From contig NZ_CP118491.1 in NCBI RefSeq assembly GCF_051124815.1, forward strand, positions 124,001 through 188,000: 64,000 nucleotides of DNA, in the 5' to 3' direction. The notes below the pieces were generated by a model. That model did no database searches. It was not told the origin of the DNA and worked only from the letters and a program-made list of their open reading frames with translations. Each line of letters starts with the position of its first letter. The first letter of the stretch is position 1. The DNA comes from Azospirillum sp051124815 (GTDB lineage Bacteria > Pseudomonadota > Alphaproteobacteria > Azospirillales > Azospirillaceae). The translations under genes were made by a program, and so were the position numbers. Positions 18,646-26,495 of this stretch are shown piece by piece.

Positions 18646-19422
18646 ATGACAGCCACCTACAACCCCATGGACCTGACCGGCCGCCGCATCCTGGTGACCG
18701 GGGCCTCGGCCGGGATCGGCCGGGCGACGGCGGTGGTGCTGGCCAAGCTCGGCGCAAGGCTGGTGCTGAACGGCCGGGACGTGAACCGGCTGGCCGAGAC
18801 CGCCGACCGGCTGGCGGGCGATGGAGAGGGCGACGGCCACGCCATCGCCCCCTTTGACCTGTCGGATCTCGAAGCCGTGCCGGGCTGGGTGAAGGGGCTG
18901 TGCGCCGACGACGCGCCCTTCGACGGCATCGCGCACTGCGCCGGCATCCAGACCCTGCGGCCGATCCGCATCTTCTCCGCCGCCTTCTTCGACGAGGTGA
19001 TGCGGGCCAACCTGGGCAGCGCCTTGGCGCTCGCCCGCGGGCTGCGGCAGAAGGGCTGCCATGCCGAGCGGGCGGCGATGGCGCTGATCTCCTCCACCGC
19101 CGCGACGGCGGCCTCGCCGGGCAACGTCGTCTATGCCGCCAGCAAGGGCGGCATCATCGCCGCCACCAAGGGGCTGGCGGTGGAGCTGCTGAGCGACGGC
19201 ATCCGCGTCAACTGCGTGGTTCCCTCCATCGTCGAGACCGAGCTGATCGAACGCGGCAAGCAGAAGCTGACCGCCGAGCAGTACGAGCATCTGCGCACGC
19301 TGCAGCCGCTGGGCTTCGGCCATCCCGACGACATCGCCCACATGATCGCCTATCTGCTCGCCGACACCAGCCGCTGGATGACCGGGTCCATCGTCACGGT
19401 GGACGGCGGCCGCACCGCCTGA
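18646..19422 (+). CDS. Short-chain dehydrogenase/reductase
   Basis: 258 residues of the classical SDR family. The NAD(P) motif is TGASAGIG (18-25), the catalytic Ser is in ALISSTAA (149-150), and Tyr163 and Lys167 form YAASK. The C-terminal VDGG motif (SIVTVDGGRTA) is FabG-like. It probably reduces a ketone on an acyl chain or sugar. It starts an operon (9 bases to the Rieske gene, then two 4-base overlaps to the GNAT gene), so it likely belongs to the same sugar-modification route as the ketoacyl synthase to its left. Confidence 0.92.
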   Translation: MTATYNPMDLTGRRILVTGASAGIGRATAVVLAKLGARLVLNGRDVNRLAETADRLAGDGEGDGHAIAPFDLSDLEAVPGWVKGLCADDAPFDGIAHCAGIQTLRPIRIFSAAFFDEVMRANLGSALALARGLRQKGCHAERAAMALISSTAATAASPGNVVYAASKGGIIAATKGLAVELLSDGIRVNCVVPSIVETELIERGKQKLTAEQYEHLRTLQPLGFGHPDDIAHMIAYLLADTSRWMTGSIVTVDGGRTA

Positions 19423-19430
19423 GGCCCGCG

Positions 19431-20087
19431 ATGCCCGACACTGTTCCCGAAAACCGCTGGTTCCACCTCTGCATGGCGGACGACCTCGCCACCCCCAACG
19501 CCTTCGTCACCACGCGGGTGGGGGCGGTGCCGCTGGTGGCGCAGAACATCAAGGGGCGGGTGGTCGCCTTCCGCAATGTCTGCACCCACCGCTTCGCCGT
19601 GATCCACGGCGAGCCGGCGGGCTGCGGCCCCTTGCGCTGCCCCTATCACGGCTGGAGCTTCGACGCCGACGGCGTGCCGGTGGGGCTGCCCTTCAACCCG
19701 ACCGACTTCCAGCTGGAGGCGGAGGGCCGCCGCCGGCTGGCCCTGCATCCGGCCTCGCTGGCCCGCTGCGGCCGGCTGGTATTCGTCCGGGTGGCCAGCG
19801 ACGGCCCGTCGCTGGAGGAGGAGCTGGGAAGCGGCCTGTTCGCCCGTCTGTCCGCCCTGTCCGACGCCTTCCCCCGGCGCGGCGACGCGGTGGAGCCGGC
19901 CGACGGCTGGGAGACGATCGAGGCCGCCAACCTGCGCCTGCATCTGGCGCCGGACGGCGCGCTGGTGCTGCACAGCGCCGCCCCGCCCGGTGCCGCCCCG
20001 ATCAATGTCGACGGGCGCTTCTCCCGCACCATCACCCTCCATCCCGCCACCGCCCCCATTACGACCGATGCGGAACTGCCGGCATGA
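19431..20087 (+). CDS. Rieske [2Fe-2S] protein lacking an oxygenase active site
   Basis: 218 residues. The N-terminal half is a canonical oxygenase-type Rieske domain: Cys51-x-His53 (NVCTHRF) and Cys70-x-x-His73 (LRCPYHGW). The remaining ~110 residues are too short for the ~230-residue catalytic domain and show no two-His-one-carboxylate motif. The stop overlaps the next gene's ATG by four bases, and that protein has the opposite defect. The pair may work as one split oxygenase, this being the electron-carrying subunit. No dedicated reductase gene is seen nearby. Confidence 0.85.
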   Translation: MPDTVPENRWFHLCMADDLATPNAFVTTRVGAVPLVAQNIKGRVVAFRNVCTHRFAVIHGEPAGCGPLRCPYHGWSFDADGVPVGLPFNPTDFQLEAEGRRRLALHPASLARCGRLVFVRVASDGPSLEEELGSGLFARLSALSDAFPRRGDAVEPADGWETIEAANLRLHLAPDGALVLHSAAPPGAAPINVDGRFSRTITLHPATAPITTDAELPA

Positions 20088-21073
20088 ACGCGCATCCCGT
20101 CCAGAGCGTCATCCCCGAGGCCGGCGCCTTCCTGCCCCACAGCCATTTCTGGACCGGGGAGGCCTTCGCCCGTGAACGCGAGCGGGTGTTCGGCCGCTGC
20201 TGGCTCTATATGGGCGTGTTCGACGACACCAACCTCCTGACCGCCGAGATGACCGGCCTGCGCTTCGAGTTGCACCGCCGCGGCGAGGCGATGGAGGGCA
20301 TCTGCCGCGACGGGGAACGGGTGCGGCCGTTGCAGATCGACCGCTGCGGCGCCCTGGTCTTCGCCCGCGTGGCGCAAGAAGGCGGTCCCACCCTGGCCGA
20401 CCATCTGGCGCCCTATGGCGAGCGGCTGGCGACGATGTCGGCCAACTGCCTGAACCCGCAGGCCCCGGTCGGCATCGCGTTCCGGGCCAACTGGAAGGCG
20501 CTGGTCGAGAACACGATGGACGATTTCCACGGCTCCACCGTCCATCCCGACACCATCCACCCCGCCGTCCATCCCGACTGGCAGAGCCACCTCGTCACCG
20601 AACGCCATGGCGCCAACAGCGATTCCCGCTGGCTGCTGGCCGACGGCACCGCCGGCTGGTGGGCGAAGCTGGACGCCAAGCTGCGGATGCGACGCTTCGC
20701 CGAAGAGTCCGTCTACCGCCACACCTTCATCTTCCCGAACTTCTATCTGGCGACCTTCTATGGCGCGACGGTGATCCCGCACCGGGTCGATCCCGTTGCC
20801 CCCGACGCTTCGGTCCTACGGTGGCAGCTGTTCCTCCCCACCACCCGGCTGGAGACGGCGCTGGAGCAGGCCTTCCACCGCTCCACCGCCGCCTATCTGA
20901 TCACATCCGCAAGCACGGTGATCGCCGAGGACCGCCCGGTCTGCGAGGCGGTGCAGCAGGGCCGTCCCGGCATCGCCGACCTTCCCCGCATCACCGGCAT
21001 CTACGGCCGGCGCGAGCGCCGCATCCTCGACTTCCATCAGGCGATGCTGCGGCAGCTGGGAGAAACAGTGTGA
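20084..21073 (+). CDS. Rieske-oxygenase-like catalytic subunit without the [2Fe-2S] ligands
   Basis: 329 residues. It starts like a ring-hydroxylating oxygenase alpha subunit (FWTGEAFARERERVFGRCWLY), but the segment that should hold CxH and CxxH is contracted to ~60 residues and has neither motif. The catalytic domain looks intact: FRANWKALVENTMDDFHG with His149 and His154 as likely iron ligands, and AEDRPVCEAVQQG near the C-terminus. It overlaps the preceding Rieske gene by four bases and the GNAT gene by four. It probably hydroxylates or oxidises a sugar or acyl group, receiving electrons from the adjacent Rieske protein; substrate unknown. Confidence 0.83.
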   Translation: MNAHPVQSVIPEAGAFLPHSHFWTGEAFARERERVFGRCWLYMGVFDDTNLLTAEMTGLRFELHRRGEAMEGICRDGERVRPLQIDRCGALVFARVAQEGGPTLADHLAPYGERLATMSANCLNPQAPVGIAFRANWKALVENTMDDFHGSTVHPDTIHPAVHPDWQSHLVTERHGANSDSRWLLADGTAGWWAKLDAKLRMRRFAEESVYRHTFIFPNFYLATFYGATVIPHRVDPVAPDASVLRWQLFLPTTRLETALEQAFHRSTAAYLITSASTVIAEDRPVCEAVQQGRPGIADLPRITGIYGRRERRILDFHQAMLRQLGETV

Positions 21074-21633
21074 GTGGCGCCCTGACCTTCATCGAGCCGA
21101 CGGAGGACCACGCCCGACTGCTGCTCGACTGGCGCACCCGGCCCGACATCGCCGGCCAGATGCTGAGCGTCGTCCCCTACGACGTGGAGCGGCAGAAGGC
21201 GTGGCTGCGGCGCAGTAAAGAGCGCGACGACTATGTCCACCGCATCCTCTGCGTCGACGGCGTGCCGGCCGGCCATGTCTCCATCACCGTGACCGAGCCG
21301 GAGTGGCGGATCGCCACCATCGGCGTGCTGATGGGCGAGCGGGCGGGGCGGATGGGGGCGGCGCCGCTGAACTTCGCCTACATGCTGAACCACGTCTTCT
21401 TCACCATGGGGCTGCGCAAGGTGGTGAACCACATCCTGGGCACCAACAGCCCCCGCCTGCTGAAAGGCCAGCCGATGATCGGCTACCGCCCGGTCGGCGT
21501 GCTGAAGCGCCAGGTGGTGAAGGACGGGCAGGAGATCGACCTGCACATTTTCGAAATGCTGGCCGAAGACTGGCTGGCGGTGCGCGACCGCTTCCGCATC
21601 TACCAGGACATGGACGGGCGGGAGTGGCGGTAG
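21070..21633 (+). CDS. GNAT-family N-acyltransferase, PseH-like
   Basis: 187 residues starting at a GTG that overlaps the previous stop by four bases. The fold reads as GNAT: an N-terminal TFIEPTEDHARLLLDWR segment, IATIGVLMGERAGRMGAAPLNF in place of the acetyl-CoA-binding loop, and MGLRKVVNHILGTNSPRLL. The pattern resembles PseH and related sugar-amine acyltransferases, which N-acetylate UDP-4-amino-4,6-dideoxy-AltNAc. pseB and pseC lie at the right edge of the window, supporting a nonulosonate role. Together with the ketoacyl synthase and SDR it may transfer a non-acetyl group. Confidence 0.8.
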   Translation: MSGALTFIEPTEDHARLLLDWRTRPDIAGQMLSVVPYDVERQKAWLRRSKERDDYVHRILCVDGVPAGHVSITVTEPEWRIATIGVLMGERAGRMGAAPLNFAYMLNHVFFTMGLRKVVNHILGTNSPRLLKGQPMIGYRPVGVLKRQVVKDGQEIDLHIFEMLAEDWLAVRDRFRIYQDMDGREWR

Positions 21634-21650
21634 AAAGGGCAGAGCGCCAT

Positions 21651-21681
21651 CATTGAAATCAATGAAGTCACTGTCTAACCT
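21651..21681 (+). promoter_or_regulatory. Probable FitAB promoter with overlapping inverted repeat
   Basis: CATTGA-AA-TCAATG (21651-21664) is a perfect inverted repeat that contains a TTGAAA -35-like box (21653-21658). A TAACCT box follows with 17-base spacing. It lies 30-60 bases upstream of the antitoxin ATG, as expected for autoregulation by a ribbon-helix-helix antitoxin. Confidence 0.45.
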
Positions 21682-21710
21682 TCTTCTCCCGACATGTTCA
21701 GGAGCGACCG

Positions 21711-21956
21711 ATGGCCCGCATCACGATCCGGAACCTCGAGGATCCCTTGAAGGCCCGGCTGCGGATCCGGGCCGCCCATCACGGCCGCTCCATGGAGGAT
21801 GAGGCCCGCCACATCCTGCGCGCAGCGCTCACGGAAGAGGGCCAGGCGGCGACGAATCTCGGGGAAGCCATCCACCAGCGGTTCGCGCGGCTCGGCGGTG
21901 TCGAGGTGGCGGAGGTGAAGCGCGAAGCCCTGCGGACGCCGCCGAGCTTCGACTGA
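21711..21956 (+). CDS. fitA: FitA-like ribbon-helix-helix antitoxin
   Basis: 81 residues. The N-terminus MARITIRNLEDPLKARLRIR AAHHGRSMEDEARHIL is the FitA/VapB ribbon-helix-helix DNA-binding fold. The C-terminal part should be the toxin-binding tail. AGGAG lies six bases before the ATG. Its stop overlaps the toxin ATG by one base (TGATG). It represses its own operon and inhibits the adjacent PIN nuclease. Confidence 0.9.
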   Translation: MARITIRNLEDPLKARLRIRAAHHGRSMEDEARHILRAALTEEGQAATNLGEAIHQRFARLGGVEVAEVKREALRTPPSFD

Positions 21957-22375
21957 TGATCGTCCTCGACACGAACGTGCTCTCGGAACTGATGCGTCCA
22001 ACCCCGTCCGAAGCCGTACTCCGCTGGTTCACCGGACACTCCGCCGCCACCCTGTTCACGACGACGATCACCCAGGCGGAAATCCTGTACGGCCTCGCCC
22101 TGCTGCCGGAGGGGCGGCGTCGGAGCGATCTGCTGACGGCGGCGGAGCAGATGTTTGCCGAAGACTTCGCCGGCCGGGTGCTGCCCTTCGACAGCATGGC
22201 GGCAAAAGCCTTCGCGCCCGTCGCGGCGGGACGACGGCAACAAGGTCGGCCAACCGGAGCCTTCGATGCGCAGATCGCCGCCGTCGCGGCGTCCCGTGGC
22301 GCTGCCTTGGCAACCAGAAACGTGGCGGATTTCCTGGATTGCGGGATTCCCATCATCAATCCATGGGAAAGTTGA
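21956..22375 (+). CDS. fitB: FitB/VapC-type PIN-domain toxin
   Basis: 139 residues with the PIN acidic site: Asp5 in MIVLDTNVLSE, Glu in ITQAEILYGL near 42, and Asp in GAFDAQIAAVA near 103. The sequence GRPTGAFDAQIAA is typical of FitB. These toxins are Mg-dependent RNases. It is translationally coupled to the antitoxin by a one-base overlap. Confidence 0.92.
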   Translation: MIVLDTNVLSELMRPTPSEAVLRWFTGHSAATLFTTTITQAEILYGLALLPEGRRRSDLLTAAEQMFAEDFAGRVLPFDSMAAKAFAPVAAGRRQQGRPTGAFDAQIAAVAASRGAALATRNVADFLDCGIPIINPWES

Positions 22376-22468
22376 GGCTGCCGTCCTGAAAGGAACCGAC
22401 TGGCAGGCTTGATGCCTTCGGCGCAAGATGCCAGATCGACAGTGGCAATTTGCGCAATGGAGGTTGAG

Positions 22469-22918
22469 ATGCAGAATCCCGCTTCGCCAGCGGCCCTGGC
22501 CGATCGCCAGCGGGTGCTTGCCGCTGACCTTCTGGGATTGGACCACCCGCCTGCCGACGATCTCGACGTCCTGCGGATGGTGCGGGGCAGGCTGTCTCCC
22601 CAGTCAGTCGGCGCCTTGCAGGCGGCCGGGCTCGACGCCCGCACCCTGGGCCGGATCATTCCCCGGCGCACGCTGGAACACCGCCGGCAGAAGGGGGAGG
22701 CGCTGTCGCTGGAGGAGAGCGAGCGCGCCTACCGCGCCGCCAGCATCGTCGCCCTGGCGCAGGCGGTGTTCGGCAACCGGGACAAGGCGCTGTCCTGGCT
22801 CCATGCTCCCCGCAGCCGTTTCGACGGCGAGGCGGCCATCGCCCTGATCGACACCGACATCGGTGCCCGTTTGGTGGAAGAGGCCCTGATCCAGATCGAC
22901 GAGGGCTATTTCGCGTGA
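22469..22918 (+). CDS. Xre/MbcA/ParS-family antitoxin of a RES module
   Basis: 149 residues. The N-terminal helices look like an Xre-type HTH (SPQSVGALQAAGLDARTLGRIIPRRTLEHRRQKG) and the C-terminus is the DUF2384 toxin-binding domain (VFGNRDKALSWLHAPRSRFDG), the standard layout for the antitoxin partner of RES toxins. The start at 22469 has GGAGG directly upstream; earlier in-frame ATGs exist at 22409 and 22457. The stop overlaps the toxin's GTG by four bases. Confidence 0.88.
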   Translation: MQNPASPAALADRQRVLAADLLGLDHPPADDLDVLRMVRGRLSPQSVGALQAAGLDARTLGRIIPRRTLEHRRQKGEALSLEESERAYRAASIVALAQAVFGNRDKALSWLHAPRSRFDGEAAIALIDTDIGARLVEEALIQIDEGYFA

Positions 22919-23388
22919 CGCTCTGGCGGATCAGCAACCATGCCGATCTGCAGGGAGTCGGCGGCTTGCGCGCCGGTGCCCGCTGGCACAATCGCGGGCG
23001 GCCCATCGTCTATCTCGCCGAATCGCCGCCGGGCGCCCTGATCGAGATCCTGGTCCATCAGGAGATCGCCTCTCCCGCCGCCCTGCCGGACCGCTACCGC
23101 CTGCTGACCATCGCGGTGGAGGTCGGGCTGGTTTCCCTGGATGCGCCGCCGCTTCCCCCCGACTGGCGGGAGCGGACGGAGGTGACGCGCGCCGTCGGCG
23201 ATGCGTGGCTGGCGACCGGCCGCTCGGCCCTGCTGCGGGTGCCGAGCGCCATCATGCCCGACGTCCACAATGTGCTGCTCAACACGCTGCACCCGGATGC
23301 CGGAAAGCTGCGGATCGCCGACGTCCAGGACGTCCCCTTCGACCCGCGGCTGTTCAAGACCGTCCCGCCGACGGCAAGACAGCCGTAA
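22915..23388 (+). CDS. RES-domain toxin (NAD-degrading family)
   Basis: 157 residues. The RES domain is recognisable from LWRISNH (active-site Arg), GARWHNRGRPIVYLAES, ALIEILVH and SALLRVPSAIMPDVHNVLLN with the conserved Ser. Family members deplete NAD+ by phosphorolysis or hydrolysis, stopping growth. It starts at a GTG overlapping the antitoxin stop, so the two are coupled. It converges with the Rieske oxygenase gene seven bases downstream. Confidence 0.92.
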   Translation: MTLWRISNHADLQGVGGLRAGARWHNRGRPIVYLAESPPGALIEILVHQEIASPAALPDRYRLLTIAVEVGLVSLDAPPLPPDWRERTEVTRAVGDAWLATGRSALLRVPSAIMPDVHNVLLNTLHPDAGKLRIADVQDVPFDPRLFKTVPPTARQP

Positions 23389-23394
23389 CCGCCC

Positions 23395-24528
23395 CTACAC
23401 CCCCATCATCCCCCGCCAAACCGCGTGGAACTGCTGAATGCGCTCCTCGTTCAGGCCGAGCAGGGCGGGACGCTCCGTCTGGCGGCAACCGCGGAAGGCC
23501 AGTTCCGACGCCTCCTGGTCCTCGCGCAGCAGGGCGACGTTGAGGTCGCGCGCGCCCTCCTCGATCAGGCGACGGGCGGCGGGGCCGCCTTTGCCGGCAT
23601 CTCCCCCAGGGGCGCCGTCCGGATCGGCCAGGAACAGGCGGAGGTTCAGCGCGCAGCGGTCGGGGCCGAGCGGGTCGTAGGTCTGGACGCTCATCACCGC
23701 GCCGCGGGTGAAGCCGATCTCCAGGTTGGGGAAGATGTGCAGGTGGTCGTAGTCGCGCAGAAGCGGGCTGGGGCGGAAGCCCAGCCGCTCCGACACGCCG
23801 TCCCACCAGCGGGCGCTCTTGTCCGACACCGACGTGACGCCACGGGAATGGGCGCCGTCGTAATCGCAGCGCCAGTCGCCCTTCACCAGCTTGCGGAAGG
23901 TGGTGGGGTGGGTGAGGTCGGCGTGATAGACCTCCAGCACGCTCTCCACCCCCATCTTCCAGTTGGCGGCCCACTCCATCGATCGCTCGTCGAAGGGGCG
24001 GACGAAAACCTCCGAGGCATGGCGCAGCACGTCGGCATAGACGCCCAGCCAGTCGCCGAGGTCCGGCCCCTCCGCCGCCAGCCGCAGGAAGACGAAGCGC
24101 CCGCACACCCCGACCGCCACCGGCGTCAGGGCACGGCCGCAGCGGCCGTCGCGGTCGAGACCGAAGTTCGCCTCGTTGCCGGGGATGCCGTAGGGCACGC
24201 CGTCGCGGTCGAAGGTCCAGCCGTGATAGCCGCAGCGCAGCATGCCGTTGCCGCGCGGCGCCCGGTGGATCATGGCGAAGCGGTGGGTGCAGACGTTGCG
24301 GAAGCCGCGCAGCTCCCCGTCGAAATTCTGCACCAGTACATCCAGCCCGCCGATCCGCCGGGTCAGATAGTCGTTGGGCCGGGCAAGCTCGTCGGTGAAG
24401 CCGGCGAAGATCCAGGCATGGCGGAAGACCCGCTCCTCCTCCGCCCGGAAGATCTCCGGGTCGTAGTAGGCGGCGGGGTCGATGCCGGGGACGGCCTTGG
24501 CGGCGGCGAAGGGGAGGGGGCTTTCCAT
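23395..24528 (-). CDS. Complete Rieske-type ring-hydroxylating oxygenase alpha subunit
   Basis: 377 residues with both halves intact. The Rieske domain has Cys80-x-His82 (NVCTHRF) and Cys99-x-x-His102 (CGYHGW). The catalytic domain has NWKMGVESVLEVYHADLTH with His202 and His207 as likely iron ligands. It is similar in style to choline/carnitine-type and sugar-oxidising members, but the substrate cannot be read from sequence. It follows the BNR/sialidase-like gene by 70 bases on the same strand. It serves as an internal reference for what the split pair at 19431-21073 has lost. Confidence 0.9.
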   Translation of the reverse strand: MESPLPFAAAKAVPGIDPAAYYDPEIFRAEEERVFRHAWIFAGFTDELARPNDYLTRRIGGLDVLVQNFDGELRGFRNVCTHRFAMIHRAPRGNGMLRCGYHGWTFDRDGVPYGIPGNEANFGLDRDGRCGRALTPVAVGVCGRFVFLRLAAEGPDLGDWLGVYADVLRHASEVFVRPFDERSMEWAANWKMGVESVLEVYHADLTHPTTFRKLVKGDWRCDYDGAHSRGVTSVSDKSARWWDGVSERLGFRPSPLLRDYDHLHIFPNLEIGFTRGAVMSVQTYDPLGPDRCALNLRLFLADPDGAPGGDAGKGGPAARRLIEEGARDLNVALLREDQEASELAFRGCRQTERPALLGLNEERIQQFHAVWRGMMGV

Positions 24529-24598
24529 GATGCGCAAAGGGTAGCCCGCGCCCCACCGGCCGGTCCAGGGCACAGCAGGTCGCAGGCGCTTCCTCCCG

Positions 24599-25747
24599 TC
24601 ACGGCCGGAACAGCGTCGCCTCGATGCCGCGCAGCCCCGTGGCGTCGCAGATGTAATAGGCGACCATGGCGCGGCCGTCCGGCAGCACCGCCGCCCAGGG
24701 ATAGCCCAGGTCCGGCGCCGGCCCGTCGTCGCGCAGCACCAACTCCGGCACCTCGCTGGGCTGCTGGCGGCGCGGGTCGTAGAGGCGGGCACGCACGCCG
24801 TAGGGCGCATGGCGATAGCCGCCGACCAGCAGAAGCCGGCCGTCCGGCAGCGGGCAGGCGTCATAGGGATGGCCGACCACCGCCTGGCGCCGCCACGGCT
24901 CCCAACTGTGGCCGAGATCGGTGGAGCGCGAGGTCGCCAGATGGTCGTCCAGCCCGGTGGTGCGGTGGAAGGCGTGCAGCACGCCGTCGGCGTCCAGATG
25001 CAGCGCCGTCTCGCAGAAGCCGGCCTTGGCCTCGGGGTCGATGGCGATGATCGCCCGATGAACCCAGCTCTCCCCCCGGTCGGTCGAGGCGAAGAGATGG
25101 CTGGCATAGGTGCCGGTGGAGGGGTGGTGGGTGTAGCCGGTCTGCAGGATGGTGCCGTCCGGCGCCTCCACCGCCCGGCCGCGCACCGCACCGCCGTAAA
25201 AGGGCCGCTGGCCCGGCACGATGTCGGGATGGCCGGGCAGGGGGGGCAGGTCGCGGTGCGGGGTCCAGCTCCGGCCGCCATCGTCGCTGTGCCGGCTGTA
25301 GCCGCCCCAGAAGATGTAGAGGTCGCCGGTCTTCTGCGGATTGCCGGTCAGCCCGATCCCCAGCGCGCGCAGCGCCTCCCCTTGCGACGACGGCACCGGA
25401 TACCAGCAGAATCCGGTCAGCAGGATGCGGCCGTCACGCAAGCTGAGCAGGCTGGCGTCCTGGTCGGCCGCCTGCGGATCGGGCGGCAGGGACATCTCCT
25501 CGCCCAGCGGTTCGGCATCGGGGCCGAGCCGCAGCAGCACGGTCTGCGAGCGGGAATCGAGATGGTCGACATGGTTGAACCCGGTCTCCCCCGTCCGATA
25601 TTCCGCCCCGCGCAGCCAGCGATGGTCGCGCGCCCGCCGGAAGGCCAGCAGCACCGATCCGTCTCCCACCGGGGTGAGCGACGGGAAGGACGCATAGAAC
25701 CGCGGGTCGCGGTACAGCACGCGATGTTCGGCACCGGTCATGGCCAT
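24599..25747 (-). CDS. BNR/Asp-box sialidase-like beta-propeller protein
   Basis: 382 residues. Three Asp boxes are visible (SDDGGRSW, STDRGESW, STDLGHSW), spaced as in the six-bladed propeller of exo-sialidases. An RDPRFYASFPSLTPVGDG start and a FRRARDHRW segment could supply the arginine cluster. There is no signal peptide, so it is probably cytoplasmic, which argues against a scavenging sialidase. In this setting it could act on a nonulosonate or activated-sugar intermediate; that is inference. The start at 25747 has AGGGA upstream; the frame continues to a TTG at 25780. Confidence 0.8.
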   Translation of the reverse strand: MAMTGAEHRVLYRDPRFYASFPSLTPVGDGSVLLAFRRARDHRWLRGAEYRTGETGFNHVDHLDSRSQTVLLRLGPDAEPLGEEMSLPPDPQAADQDASLLSLRDGRILLTGFCWYPVPSSQGEALRALGIGLTGNPQKTGDLYIFWGGYSRHSDDGGRSWTPHRDLPPLPGHPDIVPGQRPFYGGAVRGRAVEAPDGTILQTGYTHHPSTGTYASHLFASTDRGESWVHRAIIAIDPEAKAGFCETALHLDADGVLHAFHRTTGLDDHLATSRSTDLGHSWEPWRRQAVVGHPYDACPLPDGRLLLVGGYRHAPYGVRARLYDPRRQQPSEVPELVLRDDGPAPDLGYPWAAVLPDGRAMVAYYICDATGLRGIEATLFRP

Positions 25748-25804
25748 CGGGTTCCCTACTCCCTCTTTGAAAAGCAGCAACGAGCCCGCAAACGACGAGT
25801 CTGC

Positions 25805-26128
25805 TCAGGCCAGCCCGATCCAGAGGAGGAACGCCCGGTTGACCGCGAGCATGCTTTCATCCTCCAACCGTCCGAACGCTTCGCCGATCTTGTCGCGGGC
25901 GATCGTCTGGACCTTGTCGACCATCACCTGCGAGCGTTTGCGCAGACCGTTACCCGGAGTCGGATCGACCGACAGGCGGAACAGCGGCGCGTCCACCAGG
26001 GCGCTCGTGATCGGCAGAATGGTGACGCTGGGATGCCCGTCGAACAGGTCGGACTGGATGACCAGTGCCGGACGCGGCTTGCCGCAGTCACCCTGCAAGG
26101 CGGCCGTCACCAGATCGCCGCGCCTCAC
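25805..26128 (-). CDS. mazF: MazF/PemK-type endoribonuclease toxin
   Basis: 107 residues. It begins VRRGDLVTAALQGDCGKPRPALVIQ, the MazF SH3-like barrel with the conserved Arg-Gly-Asp start, and later has SVTILPITS and RKRSQVMVDKVQTI. The GTG start at 26128 overlaps the antitoxin stop by four bases. MazF toxins cut mRNA at short sequence motifs. The gene lies 58 bases before the sialidase-like gene on the same strand. Confidence 0.92.
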   Translation of the reverse strand: MRRGDLVTAALQGDCGKPRPALVIQSDLFDGHPSVTILPITSALVDAPLFRLSVDPTPGNGLRKRSQVMVDKVQTIARDKIGEAFGRLEDESMLAVNRAFLLWIGLA

Positions 26129-26337
26129 TCCCAGCCCTCGGTATCGCGGACCGTGTCCAGCCAGTCCATCGTCTCCTGCTCCTGCGGCGTGTCCCGGACC
26201 AGCAGAGACTGGCGCCGGCATTCGGCGGCGAAGCCGGGCCGGCGGGTGTCCGGCACCCAGATCTGCAACGGCCGCAGCCCGGCGGCGCGCAGGCCGTTGC
26301 GATGGCGCTGGACACGGAAGGAAAGCGGCGTGGGCAT
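26125..26337 (-). CDS. mazE: MazE-family (DUF3018) antitoxin
   Basis: 70 residues. RVQRHRNGLRAAGLRPLQIW followed by VPDTRRPGFAAECRRQ is the signature of DUF3018, the MazE-like antitoxins paired with this MazF type. The ATG at 26337 has AAGGGAG upstream; a longer frame to 26451 would run through the operator and is unlikely. It ends in the GTGA overlap with mazF. Confidence 0.9.
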   Translation of the reverse strand: MPTPLSFRVQRHRNGLRAAGLRPLQIWVPDTRRPGFAAECRRQSLLVRDTPQEQETMDWLDTVRDTEGWE

Positions 26338-26353
26338 GGGCAGGCACTCCCTT

Positions 26354-26369
26354 ATGTTACATGTAACAT
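26354..26369. promoter_or_regulatory. Perfect 16-bp palindrome, probable MazEF operator
   Basis: ATGTTACATGTAACAT is identical to its reverse complement and lies 17 bases upstream of the mazE ATG. In GC-rich surroundings such an AT-rich perfect palindrome is very unlikely by chance. Autorepression of the mazEF promoter by the complex is the natural reading. Confidence 0.7.
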
Positions 26370-26495
26370 TGATCGTCCGCCGATCCTGTGCAAGCCCAAC
26401 CCCAATAAACCCGCCCCTCTGTGGACCCGCGACCTCGTGCCTCAGCAGCATGGCGCGACGAAGGACCGGATGCGCCTTGAAAGATCGCTGCTCTT

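Noticed and set aside
24599..25747. Sialidase for host sialic-acid scavenging
   Set aside because: No signal peptide and no sialic-acid uptake or breakdown genes; context points to glycan synthesis.
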